NCBI RefSeq assembly: GCF_003113265.1
Contig: NZ_PUIV01000008.1
Coordinates: 1-64,000, forward strand
Source of the DNA: Methylosinus sporium
Lineage (GTDB): Bacteria > Pseudomonadota > Alphaproteobacteria > Rhizobiales > Beijerinckiaceae
DNA: 64,000 nt
Direction of reading: 5' to 3'
The position numbers and the translations under genes were made by a program. Under the pieces are notes generated by a model. It was not told the DNA's origin, ran no database searches, and saw only the letters and a program-made list of their open reading frames with translations. Of this stretch, positions 17,312 through 26,200 are shown piece by piece (the first letter of the stretch is position 1; every line of letters begins with the position of its first letter).

Positions 17312-17426
17312 GGCGCCTTTCTGCTGGCGAGAGAGAAGCGGTATATGCCGCAGCGGCGGGAAAAGTCTCCAGGATTTTTCCGTGCGTCGATGAACGACAG
17401 ATAAATCCCAAGCTCTTGTTTCGACG

Positions 17427-17447
17427 CGTTTCCATCGAACGGAAACG
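17427..17447 (-). terminator. Weak hairpin downstream of the Lon N-domain gene
   Basis: CGTTTCC and GGAAACG form a 7-base stem with a 7-base loop, 26 bases past the stop of the minus-strand gene at 17473. No T-run follows, so terminator function is uncertain. Confidence 0.25.
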
Positions 17448-17472
17448 TTCAATGATCGAAATTCGCGCACTT

Positions 17473-18141
17473 TCAATGGAATTGCGGCGGATCGTCGCTG
17501 TTCTGGGCCAGATCGAGCTCGGCCAGCGCGACGAGAATCTCGGCGCGCGAGCGCAGATCGACTGCCTCGAGCAGCGCCTGCTTCTCGTCCGAGCCGAAGG
17601 GGCTCATCATGGCGAGCGCATTGACCAGCGCCTCATTGGGGGCGGCGTCTATGCTGGTCCAGTCCACGTCGAGCTGCGATCCGTCGGCGAATTCGCGCAG
17701 CATTCGGATCATCCCTGTGCGATCGACGTCGTCCTCGCCGGCGCCCGGCTCGAGGTCGATGAGGAAATCGTCATAGGCGACCCGGCAGGTCCGATAGGCC
17801 AGCGTCCTCGGCAGTTCCTCCTCTATGCGAAAGCGCGCTATGCCGGTGAGCGAGATCAGATAGCGGCCGTCGCCGGTCTCCGAGAAGCGCGTGATCCGTC
17901 CGGCGCAGCCGATGCGATGCAGCACGGGCGTCTGCTCGTGCTCGTCCTGGCCGGGCAGGGGCTGGATCATGCCGATGACGCGCTGCGAGGCGATGGCGTC
18001 GTCGACCATGGCCAGATAGCGCGGCTCGAATATGTTGAGCGGCAGCTCGCCGCGCGGCAGCAGCAGCGCGCGCGTCAACGGAAACACCGGAATGACGCCC
18101 GGCAGCGCGCTCGAATCTCTATAGGGGTGATTGACGCTCAT
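17473..18141 (-). CDS. Lon N-terminal (substrate-binding) domain protein
   Basis: Stand-alone LON-domain protein of 222 residues with no AAA+ or protease domain. The family hallmarks are present: [34 protein letters not shown] near the N-terminus, then IGMIQP, the Cys-containing [29 protein letters not shown], and a helical C-terminal half. Such proteins are widespread in alphaproteobacteria next to thioredoxin-TPR genes, as here (cnoX follows 46 bases upstream on the same strand). This points to a protein quality-control role, but the biochemical function is not established. Confidence 0.85.
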   Translation of the reverse strand: MSVNHPYRDSSALPGVIPVFPLTRALLLPRGELPLNIFEPRYLAMVDDAIASQRVIGMIQPLPGQDEHEQTPVLHRIGCAGRITRFSETGDGRYLISLTGIARFRIEEELPRTLAYRTCRVAYDDFLIDLEPGAGEDDVDRTGMIRMLREFADGSQLDVDWTSIDAAPNEALVNALAMMSPFGSDEKQALLEAVDLRSRAEILVALAELDLAQNSDDPPQFH

Positions 18142-18187
18142 GTCGGTCAGCGGCGCTCGCCGCTACTCCTCGAGAAACTCGCTCGCA

Positions 18188-19081
18188 TCAGGAGAACAGC
18201 AGCGACGACAGGCGTCGCCTCGCGCCTATTGTCGCTTTGTCGAGCGGCCCCCAGGCGTCGAAGAATTGGATGAGCTGCTTCCGCGCCCCGTCGTCGCTCC
18301 AACTACGGTCCTTTCGGATGATGTCAAGCAGCGCGGTGGCGGCCTCGTCGCGCTCGCCCTTGGCGTTGAGCGCGAGGGCGAGATCGAAGCGCGCCTGCAG
18401 GTCGTCGGGGTCGAAAGCGACGCGCTTCTGCAGCTCGTCGATCTCGCCGAGATCGGAGGCGGCGAGCGCATTTTCGAGCGACGCCGCCGCCGCTGCGACC
18501 AGCGGATCGGCGCGGACCGCGGCGGCGAGGCCGTCGAGCAGCGCCTGCGCATCGGCGAGACGATCCTGCTCCACATAGAGTCTGGTGAGTTCCGCCGCCG
18601 CTTTGGCGAAAGGCGGGGTTCTCGCGACGAGCTCCAACAGGATCGCTTCGGCGGCCTCGATCTGGCCGTCGCCGATCAGCGCCTCGGCAGTGAGAAAATC
18701 GTCGGTTCCCTCGTCCTCGAGCGGGCCGGCGAGCCGCTCGATGAAGCCGCGCAGCTGCTTTTCCGGCAGCGCGCCGACAAAGCCGTCCGCCGGCCGTCCG
18801 CGCTGGAAGGCGACGACCGCGGGAATGGATTTGACGCCGAGCTGGCCGGCGATCTCGGGATGCTCGTCGATGTTCATCTTGACGAGCTTCACGCGCCCGC
18901 CGGCGGCCTTCACCGCCCGCTCCAGGACGGGCGCAAGCTGCTTGCAGGGCTCGCACCAGGGCGCCCAGAAATCGACCAGCACGGGCTGGCGCAGCGACGC
19001 TTCCAAAACATCGGCGCGGAAATTCGCCGTCGTCGTTTCGGTCGTTCGGGCGTCGTCTTGCGCCGTCAGTTCCGCCGCCAT
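18188..19081 (-). CDS. cnoX: CnoX/YbbN-type thioredoxin-TPR chaperedoxin
   Basis: 297-residue fusion of an N-terminal thioredoxin domain (about residues 15-125) and a C-terminal TPR-like half. The active site reads WCEPC (FWAPWCEPCKQLAP), so the CxxC is kept with EP in the middle, and the cis-Pro region is SIPAVVAFQRG. Known CnoX proteins bind unfolded or hypochlorite-damaged clients and hand them to GroEL or DnaK. Whether this one is redox-active cannot be told, but both Cys are retained. It clusters with the Lon N-domain gene. Confidence 0.88.
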   Translation of the reverse strand: MAAELTAQDDARTTETTTANFRADVLEASLRQPVLVDFWAPWCEPCKQLAPVLERAVKAAGGRVKLVKMNIDEHPEIAGQLGVKSIPAVVAFQRGRPADGFVGALPEKQLRGFIERLAGPLEDEGTDDFLTAEALIGDGQIEAAEAILLELVARTPPFAKAAAELTRLYVEQDRLADAQALLDGLAAAVRADPLVAAAAASLENALAASDLGEIDELQKRVAFDPDDLQARFDLALALNAKGERDEAATALLDIIRKDRSWSDDGARKQLIQFFDAWGPLDKATIGARRRLSSLLFS

Positions 19082-19103
19082 CGCACCGTCTCCCGCCGTA
19101 GAG

Positions 19104-19838
19104 CTAGGCGTCGCTCGCTCGGCCTCGTTCGCGTCCTCGACGCCTTTCGAAAGTCAGATAGACCGGTTTGCGTCCGGCCGCCATCGCTTTCGCCTCGTAT
19201 TTTGTCTGTGTCCAGCCCCGCCAGGGCGTCAGCCAGTCCGCCGCGGCCGCCGCGGTCCATGCAAAATCCGTGGACTCTCGGACGCGCGCCAGCGTCCAGC
19301 CGGCATAATCGTCGATATCGGTGGCGAAACGCAATTCCCCGCCGGGTCGCAGCACATGGGCGAGCGCCGCCAATGTCTCATTCGAGACGAAGCGGCGCTT
19401 GCGATGCCGGCGCTTGGGCCAGGGGTCGGGATAAAAGAGAAAGGTTCGGCCGAGGCTCGCCTGCGGCAGCCAGCCGACGACCTCGGCCGCATCGCCCTGG
19501 TGAAGGCGAATATTGGCGAGGCCGAGCGCGTCGATCCGCGCGAGCAGCTTGGCCATTCCGTTGACGAAAGGCTCGCAGCCGATGAAGCCGACATCGGGCC
19601 GGGCGGCCGCGGAGGCGATCAGATGCTCGCCGCCGCCGAAGCCGATTTCCAGAAACACGTCCTCGACCTGCGTCGAAAACAGGGTCTTCGCGCAGGGACA
19701 GGGCTGCGAAAGATCGAGCGTCAGCTTCGGCAAAAGCTCTTGCAGCAGGCGCGCCTGACCGGCGCGGAGCGCCTTGCCCTTGCTGCGGCCGTAGAGGCGG
19801 CGCGCCACAGGGGCCGCGCCGCCGATTTCATCGTTCAT
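19104..19838 (-). CDS. trmB: tRNA (guanine-N7-)-methyltransferase
   Basis: SAM-dependent methyltransferase making m7G46 in tRNA, 244 residues. The SAM site is FLEIGFGGGEHL, with the catalytic-region motif FLFYPDPWPKRRHRKRRFV (the PDPWPK.RH signature of TrmB) and the C-terminal DDYAGWTL. The terminus KYEAKAMAAGRKPVYLTFERR is also typical (TKYE...). It lies between cnoX and metK on the same strand, 51 bases downstream of metK. Confidence 0.94.
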   Translation of the reverse strand: MNDEIGGAAPVARRLYGRSKGKALRAGQARLLQELLPKLTLDLSQPCPCAKTLFSTQVEDVFLEIGFGGGEHLIASAAARPDVGFIGCEPFVNGMAKLLARIDALGLANIRLHQGDAAEVVGWLPQASLGRTFLFYPDPWPKRRHRKRRFVSNETLAALAHVLRPGGELRFATDIDDYAGWTLARVRESTDFAWTAAAAADWLTPWRGWTQTKYEAKAMAAGRKPVYLTFERRRGRERGRASDA

Positions 19839-19889
19839 GGCCTTGTCTTCGGCGTTTTCTTCGACTTCGTCTCTTCCGCCGTTCGTCGA

Positions 19890-21077
19890 TCAGAAATGCG
19901 CCTTCAGCGCGTCGACGAGATCGGTGCGCTCCCAGGAGAAGCCGCCTTCCTCGTCCGGCGTGCGGCCGAAATGGCCATAGGCCGAGGTGCGGGCGTAGAT
20001 CGGCTTGTTGAGCTGCAGATGCTCGCGAATGCCGCGTGGCGACAGGCGGACGACCTGCGGCAAAATGGCCTCGAGCTTGTCCTCGGGAACCTGGCCGGTG
20101 CCGTGCAGATCGACATAGATCGACAGCGGCTCGGCCACGCCGATGGCGTAGGAGAGCTGCAGCGTCGCGCGATCGGCGAGGCCGGCGGCGACGATATTCT
20201 TGGCCAGATAGCGGGCGGCGTAGGCGGCCGAGCGGTCTACCTTGGTCGGGTCCTTGCCGGAGAAGGCGCCGCCGCCATGGGGGGCCGCTCCGCCATAGGT
20301 GTCCACGATGATCTTGCGGCCGGTGAGGCCGGCGTCGCCATCCGGGCCGCCGATGTGGAACTTGCCGGTCGGATTGACGTGCCAAACCGTCTCCTTCGTC
20401 ACCCAGCCCGCCGGCAGCGCCTCGAGGATATAGGGCTCGACGATGGCGCGAACGTCCTGCGGCGTCAGACTCTCGTCGGTATGCTGATGCGAGAGCACGA
20501 TCTGCGTGGCCTCGACCGGCTTGCCGTTCTCATAGCGCAGCGTGACCTGGCTCTTGGCGTCGGGGCCGAGGCCCTTCTCCTTGCCGGAGTGGCGGGCGTG
20601 GGCGAGCTTCTCGAGAATCTTGTGCGCGTAATAGATCGGCGCCGGCAGCAGATCGGGCGTCTCGCGCACGGCGTAGCCGAACATGATGCCCTGATCGCCC
20701 GCGCCCTCGTCCTTGTTGCCGGCGGCGTCGACGCCTTGCGCGATATCGGCGGATTGCGCGTGCAGCAGGACCTCGACATCGGCGTTCTGCCAATGGAAGC
20801 CGGCCTGTTCATAGCCGATCGACTTGATCGCCTTGCGGGCGACGTCGACAATCTGCTCCTTGGGAATGGCCGGGCCGCGCACCTCGCCGGCGATCACCAC
20901 GCGATTGGTGGTGGCGAGCGTCTCCGCGGCCACGCGAATTTGATAGGGGTCGAGGCCGAATTTGGCGCCCTCGCGAAAAAACAGATCGACGATCTCGTCC
21001 GAAATGCGGTCGCAGACCTTGTCGGGATGGCCTTCCGAAACCGACTCGCTGGTGAAAAGATAGTTCTGTCGCGTCAC
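19890..21077 (-). CDS. metK: S-adenosylmethionine synthetase
   Basis: Makes SAM from methionine and ATP; cytoplasmic tetramer. Motifs are [26 protein letters not shown], the P-loop-like [23 protein letters not shown] and DLHGTGQ. The long frame can start farther upstream, but the family N-terminus ([17 protein letters not shown]) and a GGAG site 7 bases upstream point to GTG at 21075-21077, giving 395 residues. No SAM-II, SAM-IV or SAM/SAH riboswitch structure was recognised in the leader. trmB lies downstream and a conserved XRE regulator upstream, the usual Hyphomicrobiales order. Confidence 0.95.
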   Translation of the reverse strand: MTRQNYLFTSESVSEGHPDKVCDRISDEIVDLFFREGAKFGLDPYQIRVAAETLATTNRVVIAGEVRGPAIPKEQIVDVARKAIKSIGYEQAGFHWQNADVEVLLHAQSADIAQGVDAAGNKDEGAGDQGIMFGYAVRETPDLLPAPIYYAHKILEKLAHARHSGKEKGLGPDAKSQVTLRYENGKPVEATQIVLSHQHTDESLTPQDVRAIVEPYILEALPAGWVTKETVWHVNPTGKFHIGGPDGDAGLTGRKIIVDTYGGAAPHGGGAFSGKDPTKVDRSAAYAARYLAKNIVAAGLADRATLQLSYAIGVAEPLSIYVDLHGTGQVPEDKLEAILPQVVRLSPRGIREHLQLNKPIYARTSAYGHFGRTPDEEGGFSWERTDLVDALKAHF

Positions 21078-21142
21078 ATCCAATCTCCGTCCAATCGCCG
21101 CTCCGCCGTTCGCCGGCGGACAGACCCGTCCATTCGCCCAAA

Positions 21143-21170
21143 TCAGTACAGGCGGCGTTCGTTTCGTCAA
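21143..21170 (-). promoter_or_regulatory. Possible metK promoter
   Basis: Minus-strand TTGACG (21165-21170), 16-base spacer, TACTGA (21143-21148), about 65 bases before the metK start. The -35 is good and the -10 weak. Confidence 0.35.
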
Positions 21171-21230
21171 GCCGTATGTGCCGAAATGTTCTTTATAGAG
21201 AACTCGGGCGGCGTCGCGCCGACATGCGGC

Positions 21231-21674
21231 TCATTTGGAGGCCGCGTCTCCGGCTTCCGGCTCCTTGGCGACGTTCTCCTGCTCGGCCAGTGTCGAGATG
21301 AGGTCGATGACGCGCTTGCGCACCTTGGGATCCTTGATGCGGGCGAAGGCGCGATTGAGATGCAGCCCCTCGGCGGTCGAGAGGAAATCGACGACATATT
21401 GTGAGGAGGACTCTTCCGCGAAGCCCTCGCCCGTGGCGGGCTGGGCGCTCGGCGCGCCCTCGAAGAAGAAGGAGGGCGGCACGTTCAGCGTCTTGGAAAT
21501 CTGCTGCAATCGGCTGGCGCCGATACGATTCGTGCCTTTTTCGTATTTCTGCACTTGCTGGAAGGTCAGTCCCAGCGCCTCACCGAGCTTCTCCTGACTC
21601 ATTTTCATAAGGATGCGTTGCATGCGCACGCGACTTCCGACATGCCGGTCGATCGGATCGGGCGCCTTTTTCAC
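21231..21674 (-). CDS. XRE-family helix-turn-helix regulator
   Basis: About 147 residues with a Cro/C1-type DNA-binding domain at residues about 10-70 (GSRVRMQRILMKMSQEKLGEALGLTFQQVQKYEKGTNRIGASRLQQIS) and a C-terminal helical half (VVDFLSTAEGLHLNRAFARI...RKRVIDLISTLAEQE). The chosen start is GTG at 21672-21674, giving KKAPDPIDRHVGSRVRMQR, which matches the conserved N-terminus of this Hyphomicrobiales family as I recall it. The frame runs farther upstream but with non-family sequence. A short ATG frame (MSKRNQSQ then stop) precedes it in another frame. Position between lnt and metK is conserved in this order; targets are not known from sequence. Confidence 0.85.
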   Translation of the reverse strand: MKKAPDPIDRHVGSRVRMQRILMKMSQEKLGEALGLTFQQVQKYEKGTNRIGASRLQQISKTLNVPPSFFFEGAPSAQPATGEGFAEESSSQYVVDFLSTAEGLHLNRAFARIKDPKVRKRVIDLISTLAEQENVAKEPEAGDAASK

Positions 21675-21796
21675 TGCGACTGGTTCCTTTTGCTCATGAC
21701 GCTCCGGCCTTTTGTCGAAGGGGGTGATCTCGATAGGGCTACGCCGAGCCGATGGCTGGCGCGGGCGCATTCGCCGCGCTGTCGAGGAGCGCCCTA

Positions 21797-23494
21797 TCAG
21801 GAGCCGGCTCGAAACGCGGTCAAACCCGAGCGGCCGCGCAAGCGTCCGCACAGGGCAAAAATTATTGTGAAGAACCAAAGCGTTGAAGTCCAGCGAAAAG
21901 GATGGGCGGCAAAGGGCGGGGATTGGATGGCTCGCGGCAGGCGCGCGTCGATGACGCCGTCGACGCCGAGCGGCAGGCGCTCGAGAACGCGCCCATAGGG
22001 GTCGACGAGCGCGGAAATCCCGGTATTGGCGACGCGCGCCAATGGCAGCCCTTCCTCTATGGCGCGCAGACGCGCCTGGGCGAAATGCTGATAGGGGCCG
22101 CTGGTCGCGCCGAACCAGCCGTCATTGGTGACATTGAGCAGCCATTGCGGCCGCTCGCCCATGGGCTCCGCCGTCTCGCCCGGAAAGATCGCCTCATAGC
22201 AGACGAGCGGCGCGGCGAGCGGCAGGCCCGGAGCGGCGAAGCGACGCGGGCCCGTTCCTTCGTCCCAGACGCCGGGGACGAGCTGGGTGACGCCGAGCGG
22301 CGCGAGCAGTTTGGAGAGCGGCAGATATTCGCCGAACGGCACGAGATGTGTCTTGTCATAGGCGGCGACGATGCGGCCGTCCCGAATGGCGAGAATCGAA
22401 TTGAAGATTTTCGTGCGCCGCTCGCCGTCCGCGCGGCGCGCATCCGAAGCGGATTCCTCCACCCGCGCGGCGCCGGTGAGGAGAATAGCGCCGCGCATGG
22501 TCGCCGCGATGCGCGTGAGCGCGTCCGGGTCGCGCGAGAGAATGAAAGGAAAGGCCGATTCCGGCCAGATCAGATGGGTCGCGTCGGCGACGCCGGAGCG
22601 GCCGGGTGCGACGGCGCGGTCGGAGAGCTCGAGATAGCGGCCGAGAATGGCCGGGCCGTTCTCGGGCTTGAATTTGGCGTCCTGCGGGAGATTGGGCTGC
22701 ATCAGCCGCAGTTTCACGCCCTCGACATATTCGGTCTCGCCGGCGCCGAGCCGCAGACCGCCATAGCCCGCCATGGCGGCGGCGATGGCGATGGCGAGGG
22801 CGAGCGCCGGCGTCGGTCGGCGACGGCCGTCGATCAGCGTCGCCGGCGCGGCGAAGAGAATGACGGCGAGAATATCGAGCCCATGCAGCCCGACGAGCGA
22901 GGCCGTCTGATCGAGATAGGGAACGGCGGCCAGCGCCATGCCGAAATCATTCCACGGGAAGCCCGTGAACAGCGAGCCGCGCAGAAATTCCGAGGCGCCG
23001 AGGCCGGCCGCCAGCGCGAATATGCGCGCCGAGCCGCCCGACCACAGCGCCCGCGCCAGGGCGAAGCCGAGCGCCGGGAACAGCGCCAGGACCGCCGGCG
23101 CGCCGATGACGGCGAGCGGCAGCGCCCAGGCGAATTGATCGGGCTCGACCAGCATGGCCGCGCCGAGCCACCAGAGCCCGGCCAGAAAATAGCCGAAGCC
23201 GAGCCACCAGCCGGCGCCCGCCGCGCGGCGCATGGAGGCGGCGAGATGGGCGAATCCGCCATCGCCGCGCGCCGCCGCCGAGCCGTCGATGAGCCAGACC
23301 GCGACGCACAGGGTCACGAACATGGCCGGCGCGAAATCGACCGGCGCCAGCGCCAGCGCCCCCACCGCCCCCGCCGCGAAGGCGATGGCGCGGCGCGTCC
23401 AGCCCTCGGAAAGGATGATGCGCTGAGGCAGGGTCGGTCCCGTCCGCGCGCCGTCGGAGAAGGTCTTGGTGAGGAATTGCTGCTCCATGGGCAT
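21797..23494 (-). CDS. lnt: Apolipoprotein N-acyltransferase
   Basis: Last enzyme of lipoprotein maturation, N-acylating the lipid-modified Cys at the periplasmic face of the inner membrane. 565 residues: an N-terminal half with about seven hydrophobic segments (including LAGLWWLGAAMLVEP) and a C-terminal nitrilase-like domain. The nitrilase triad regions are visible as LIWPESAFPF (Glu), KTHLVPFGEYLPLSKLL (Lys region) and PLVCYEAIFPGE (catalytic Cys), followed by NVTNDGWFGATSGPYQHF. Slightly longer than E. coli Lnt owing to an extended N-terminus. Confidence 0.93.
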   Translation of the reverse strand: MPMEQQFLTKTFSDGARTGPTLPQRIILSEGWTRRAIAFAAGAVGALALAPVDFAPAMFVTLCVAVWLIDGSAAARGDGGFAHLAASMRRAAGAGWWLGFGYFLAGLWWLGAAMLVEPDQFAWALPLAVIGAPAVLALFPALGFALARALWSGGSARIFALAAGLGASEFLRGSLFTGFPWNDFGMALAAVPYLDQTASLVGLHGLDILAVILFAAPATLIDGRRRPTPALALAIAIAAAMAGYGGLRLGAGETEYVEGVKLRLMQPNLPQDAKFKPENGPAILGRYLELSDRAVAPGRSGVADATHLIWPESAFPFILSRDPDALTRIAATMRGAILLTGAARVEESASDARRADGERRTKIFNSILAIRDGRIVAAYDKTHLVPFGEYLPLSKLLAPLGVTQLVPGVWDEGTGPRRFAAPGLPLAAPLVCYEAIFPGETAEPMGERPQWLLNVTNDGWFGATSGPYQHFAQARLRAIEEGLPLARVANTGISALVDPYGRVLERLPLGVDGVIDARLPRAIQSPPFAAHPFRWTSTLWFFTIIFALCGRLRGRSGLTAFRAGS

Positions 23495-23556
23495 CCGTTC
23501 GATTCGAAAGTGGCGCCGGACTTTAGCCCGTCCGACGGCTATGCCCTAGCGTCTCC

Positions 23557-23646
23557 AGCCGAAGTGGACACCGATTCGACGTTGGAAACCCGTCAAAACA
23601 AAGGCCTAGAGTCTTTCCGCGTTTCAATGAAACACGGAAAGACTCT
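23557..23646. repeat. Dispersed intergenic repeat ending in a long hairpin
   Basis: The left part (CGAAGTGGACACCGATTCGAC, then GTCAAAACAAAGGCCTAGAG) matches the core of the elements at 16094 and 63918. The right part is a hairpin with 19-base arms and one mismatch: AGAGTCTTTCCGCGTTTCA (23608-23626) and TGAAACACGGAAAGACTCT (23628-23646). It lies between lnt and the NfeD gene. I recall similar composite elements scattered between genes in Bradyrhizobium-like genomes. Confidence 0.65.
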
Positions 23647-23745
23647 CGTGGACCGCTTCATCGGAACCGAAGGGGCTTTGAGAGAACGGGGCTCGCGGTC
23701 CCAGCGCCGTCCCTGGACCGCGAGCCTTCAGGTTCGCTTCTCGCT

Positions 23746-24213
23746 CTACCGCTCCGGCGCGGACGGCGTCAGCACCAGCTCGAGATTTTCGATCGCCGTC
23801 ACCCGCGCCCGCGCGCCGGGCGCGAGGCTGTCCGCGCGTGAGTCCGCGGCGAGGCGGGCGCTCCATTCGACGCCGGACCAATAGACGACGCCGCCCGATT
23901 TCGTCACCTCATGCGTCGTCGTCAGCTCGCGGCCGATGAGGTCGCTGCTCGTGTCCTCCTGCACTTCCGCATTTTGGAAGCGCTGCAGCGGCTTGCGCCC
24001 GACGAGCGCGGTGGCGAGGCTCAGCGTCGCGGCGAGCGCGGCCGTCTCCAGCAGAGAGGGCCGAAGGCCGGTGAGATAGAGCAGCGCGCTCGTCGCCAGC
24101 GCGCCGATGGCGAAGAACATCAGCGGCGACAGGCCGATCACCGCTATGTCGAGGGCGAGCAGCGCGAGACCGACGACGAGGCTCGCATTGGCGGGGTCGT
24201 ACAACAACTCCAT
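23746..24213 (-). CDS. NfeD family membrane protein
   Basis: 155 residues: two or three hydrophobic segments in the first half (LVVGLALLALDIAVIGLSPLMFFAIGALATSALLY, then LETAALAATLSLATALV) and a C-terminal OB-fold-like domain (DLIGRELTTTHEVTKSGGVVYWSGVEWSARLA). NfeD-like proteins pair with SPFH/stomatin proteins, and the SPFH gene lies 7 bases upstream on the same strand. No protease domain, so this is the short type. Confidence 0.85.
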   Translation of the reverse strand: MELLYDPANASLVVGLALLALDIAVIGLSPLMFFAIGALATSALLYLTGLRPSLLETAALAATLSLATALVGRKPLQRFQNAEVQEDTSSDLIGRELTTTHEVTKSGGVVYWSGVEWSARLAADSRADSLAPGARARVTAIENLELVLTPSAPER

Positions 24214-24220
24214 CGGCGGC

Positions 24221-25201
24221 TCACTCGCTCTTCTGCCAAGGCTGTGCGCGGCTCTGCGGCGCAGCGCCGGCGTTCACCGATTTCAGCACCGCCATGGCCC
24301 TGGCGATCCAGCCCGCCGGGTCGGCGCCCTCGCCCATCAGCACGAGAGAGGTGCCGGTCTTGGCGAGGCGGCCATATTGCTCTATGGCCGATTTTGCCAC
24401 TTCGAGCTGCACGGCCTGATCGCCGCCCTGTTCGGTGATTTGCTTGCGCACGAGCTCGATGGCGCGCGCCTGACCCTCGGCGCGAAGAATGGCGGCCTGC
24501 TTCTCGCCCTCGGCGCGGTTGATCTCGGATTGCTTCACGCCCTCCGACTCGAGCACGGCGGCGCGCTTGTCGCGCTCGGCCTTCATCTGCCGCTCCATCG
24601 ATTGGCGCAGCGACTCGGGCATCTTTATGTCCTTGATCTCGTAGCGCGTCACATGCGCGCCCCAGAGCTGCGCGGCGTCGGAGACGGCGCGCACGACGCG
24701 CTCGTTGATCTCGCTTCTATTCTCGAATGTCTTGTCCAGCTCCATGGAGCCGATCGCCGAGCGCATGCTGGTCTGCGCCAGATTGATGATGGCGCGGCTG
24801 ATGTCCTGCGCGCCATAGGCGGCGTCCTTGGCGTTGACGATCTTATAATAGAGCACGCCGTCGATCGTCACCGTGGCGTTGTCCTTGGTGATGGCGTCCT
24901 GCTCGGGCACGTCGATCACCTGCTCGCGCAGATCGAAAGTGTAGGCGGCGCGCTCGACGATCGGCCAGACGAAATTTATGCCGGCGCCGAGCGTGCGATT
25001 GTAGCGGCCGAGCCGCTCGATGACGAGCACGGTCTGCTGGCGCACGAAGCGCACCATTGTCGCGAGCGTGAGCGCCACGACATAGGCGAGCCAGAACAGA
25101 GGGTTATGGAGGAGGTCGAGCGGCAGGCCGAGCCCGAGATTGCGATCGAAAACGAGCAGAGCGAGCGCGACGGCGCCGGCGATCAGGAGAGGCAGGCCCA
25201 T
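24221..25201 (-). CDS. SPFH/Band 7 (stomatin, QmcA-like) membrane protein
   Basis: 326 residues: two N-terminal hydrophobic segments (about residues 1-22 and 35-50), then the Band 7 domain (QQTVLVIERLGRYNRTLGAGINFVWPIVERAAYTFDLREQVIDVPEQDAITKDN to about residue 210). A charged coiled-coil region follows (MKAERDKRAAVLESEGVKQSEINRAEGEKQAAILRAEGQA) and a short tail. Such proteins form membrane microdomain scaffolds and modulate proteases. It forms a two-gene unit with the NfeD gene downstream and is divergent from cobS. Confidence 0.9.
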   Translation of the reverse strand: MGLPLLIAGAVALALLVFDRNLGLGLPLDLLHNPLFWLAYVVALTLATMVRFVRQQTVLVIERLGRYNRTLGAGINFVWPIVERAAYTFDLREQVIDVPEQDAITKDNATVTIDGVLYYKIVNAKDAAYGAQDISRAIINLAQTSMRSAIGSMELDKTFENRSEINERVVRAVSDAAQLWGAHVTRYEIKDIKMPESLRQSMERQMKAERDKRAAVLESEGVKQSEINRAEGEKQAAILRAEGQARAIELVRKQITEQGGDQAVQLEVAKSAIEQYGRLAKTGTSLVLMGEGADPAGWIARAMAVLKSVNAGAAPQSRAQPWQKSE

Positions 25202-25422
25202 GGGGATTTTCCTTTGTATCTTCCGTGAAATCGCGTGTGTGCGGCGGCTCGGGTTCTAACGGCTCCCGCGCAATTTGCCGTGCGTCGGCGCACAGCCGAT
25301 CGCGTGAACGCGCGTCGACGACGACGAGGCGAGAGTATCACGGCGTGCGCCGCCGCGCCGCGAAGGGAGGCGACATCGCCCCTTCTCGACAAATCCCCGC
25401 TTTGGCGTCATGAGGGAGCCCC

Positions 25423-26196
25423 ATGTTCCGCCCCTTCGTCGACGACTTCCTCGCCTGTCTGCGTTTCTACTCCCGCCTGCCGGTTCCGGCGCCGCGCGGG
25501 CATGAGATGCCGGATTTCCGCACGGCGGTGCGGGCGCTGCCGCTCGCCGGCGCGCTGATCGCCCTTGCGCCGGCCGGGACGCTGCTCGCCGCCCGTGCAC
25601 TCGGCCTGCCGCCTTTCCTCGCCGTCACGCTGGCGCTGGCGGCGCTCATCGCCGCCACCGGCGCGCTGCATGAGGACGGGCTCGCCGACCTCGCCGACGG
25701 CTTCGGCGGCGGCGCGTCGCGGGAAGAAAAGCTCGAGATCATGCGCGACAGCCGCCTCGGCTCCTATGGCGCGCTGGCGCTGACGCTCTCGCTGGCGCTG
25801 CGGATCGGCGCGCTGACGGCGATCGCGCAGCGCGGCTCCTTCGAGGCGGCGGCGATCCTCGTCTTCGTCGCGGCGCTCTCCCGGACGGCGGGGCTGACGC
25901 CGATCATGGTCCTCGCGCCCGCGCGCGCCGACGGCGCCGGCCACGCCGCCATGCGGCCTTTCAAGGAGGCGTTGCAAACGGCGGCGCTGCTGGCGAGCGC
26001 TTTCTCCATTCTGCCGATCGCAATGGGCGTCTCGCCGGCGACGGCGCTGCTCGCGGGCGCGCTGTCCGTCGGCGCCGCCTATGCGACGGCCAAGCTCGCC
26101 GAGCGGCAGATCGGCGGCCTCACCGGCGACGTGCTGGGCGGCGCGCAACAGACGGCCGAGATCGCGGCGCTGCTCGTGTTTTCGAGCGGCGGCTGA
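25423..26196 (+). CDS. cobS: Adenosylcobinamide-GDP ribazoletransferase
   Basis: Integral-membrane enzyme joining adenosylcobinamide-GDP and alpha-ribazole in the last steps of cobalamin synthesis. 257 residues, about six hydrophobic segments, and family motifs RFYSRLPVP, the DxxxD-type GALHEDGLADLADGFGGG, IMRDSRLGSYGALAL and GGLTGDVLGGAQQ. The 220-base leader was checked for a cobalamin riboswitch; no B12-box-like sequence was recognised. No other cob genes are adjacent. Confidence 0.93.
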   Translation: MFRPFVDDFLACLRFYSRLPVPAPRGHEMPDFRTAVRALPLAGALIALAPAGTLLAARALGLPPFLAVTLALAALIAATGALHEDGLADLADGFGGGASREEKLEIMRDSRLGSYGALALTLSLALRIGALTAIAQRGSFEAAAILVFVAALSRTAGLTPIMVLAPARADGAGHAAMRPFKEALQTAALLASAFSILPIAMGVSPATALLAGALSVGAAYATAKLAERQIGGLTGDVLGGAQQTAEIAALLVFSSGG

Positions 26197-26200
26197 GCGC

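Noticed and set aside
21078-21230. SAM-sensing riboswitch in the metK leader
   Set aside because: No pseudoknot-forming conserved segments of SAM-II or SAM/SAH types were recognised.
25202-25422. Possible cobalamin riboswitch upstream of cobS
   Set aside because: No B12-box-like sequence or characteristic conserved core seen in the leader.
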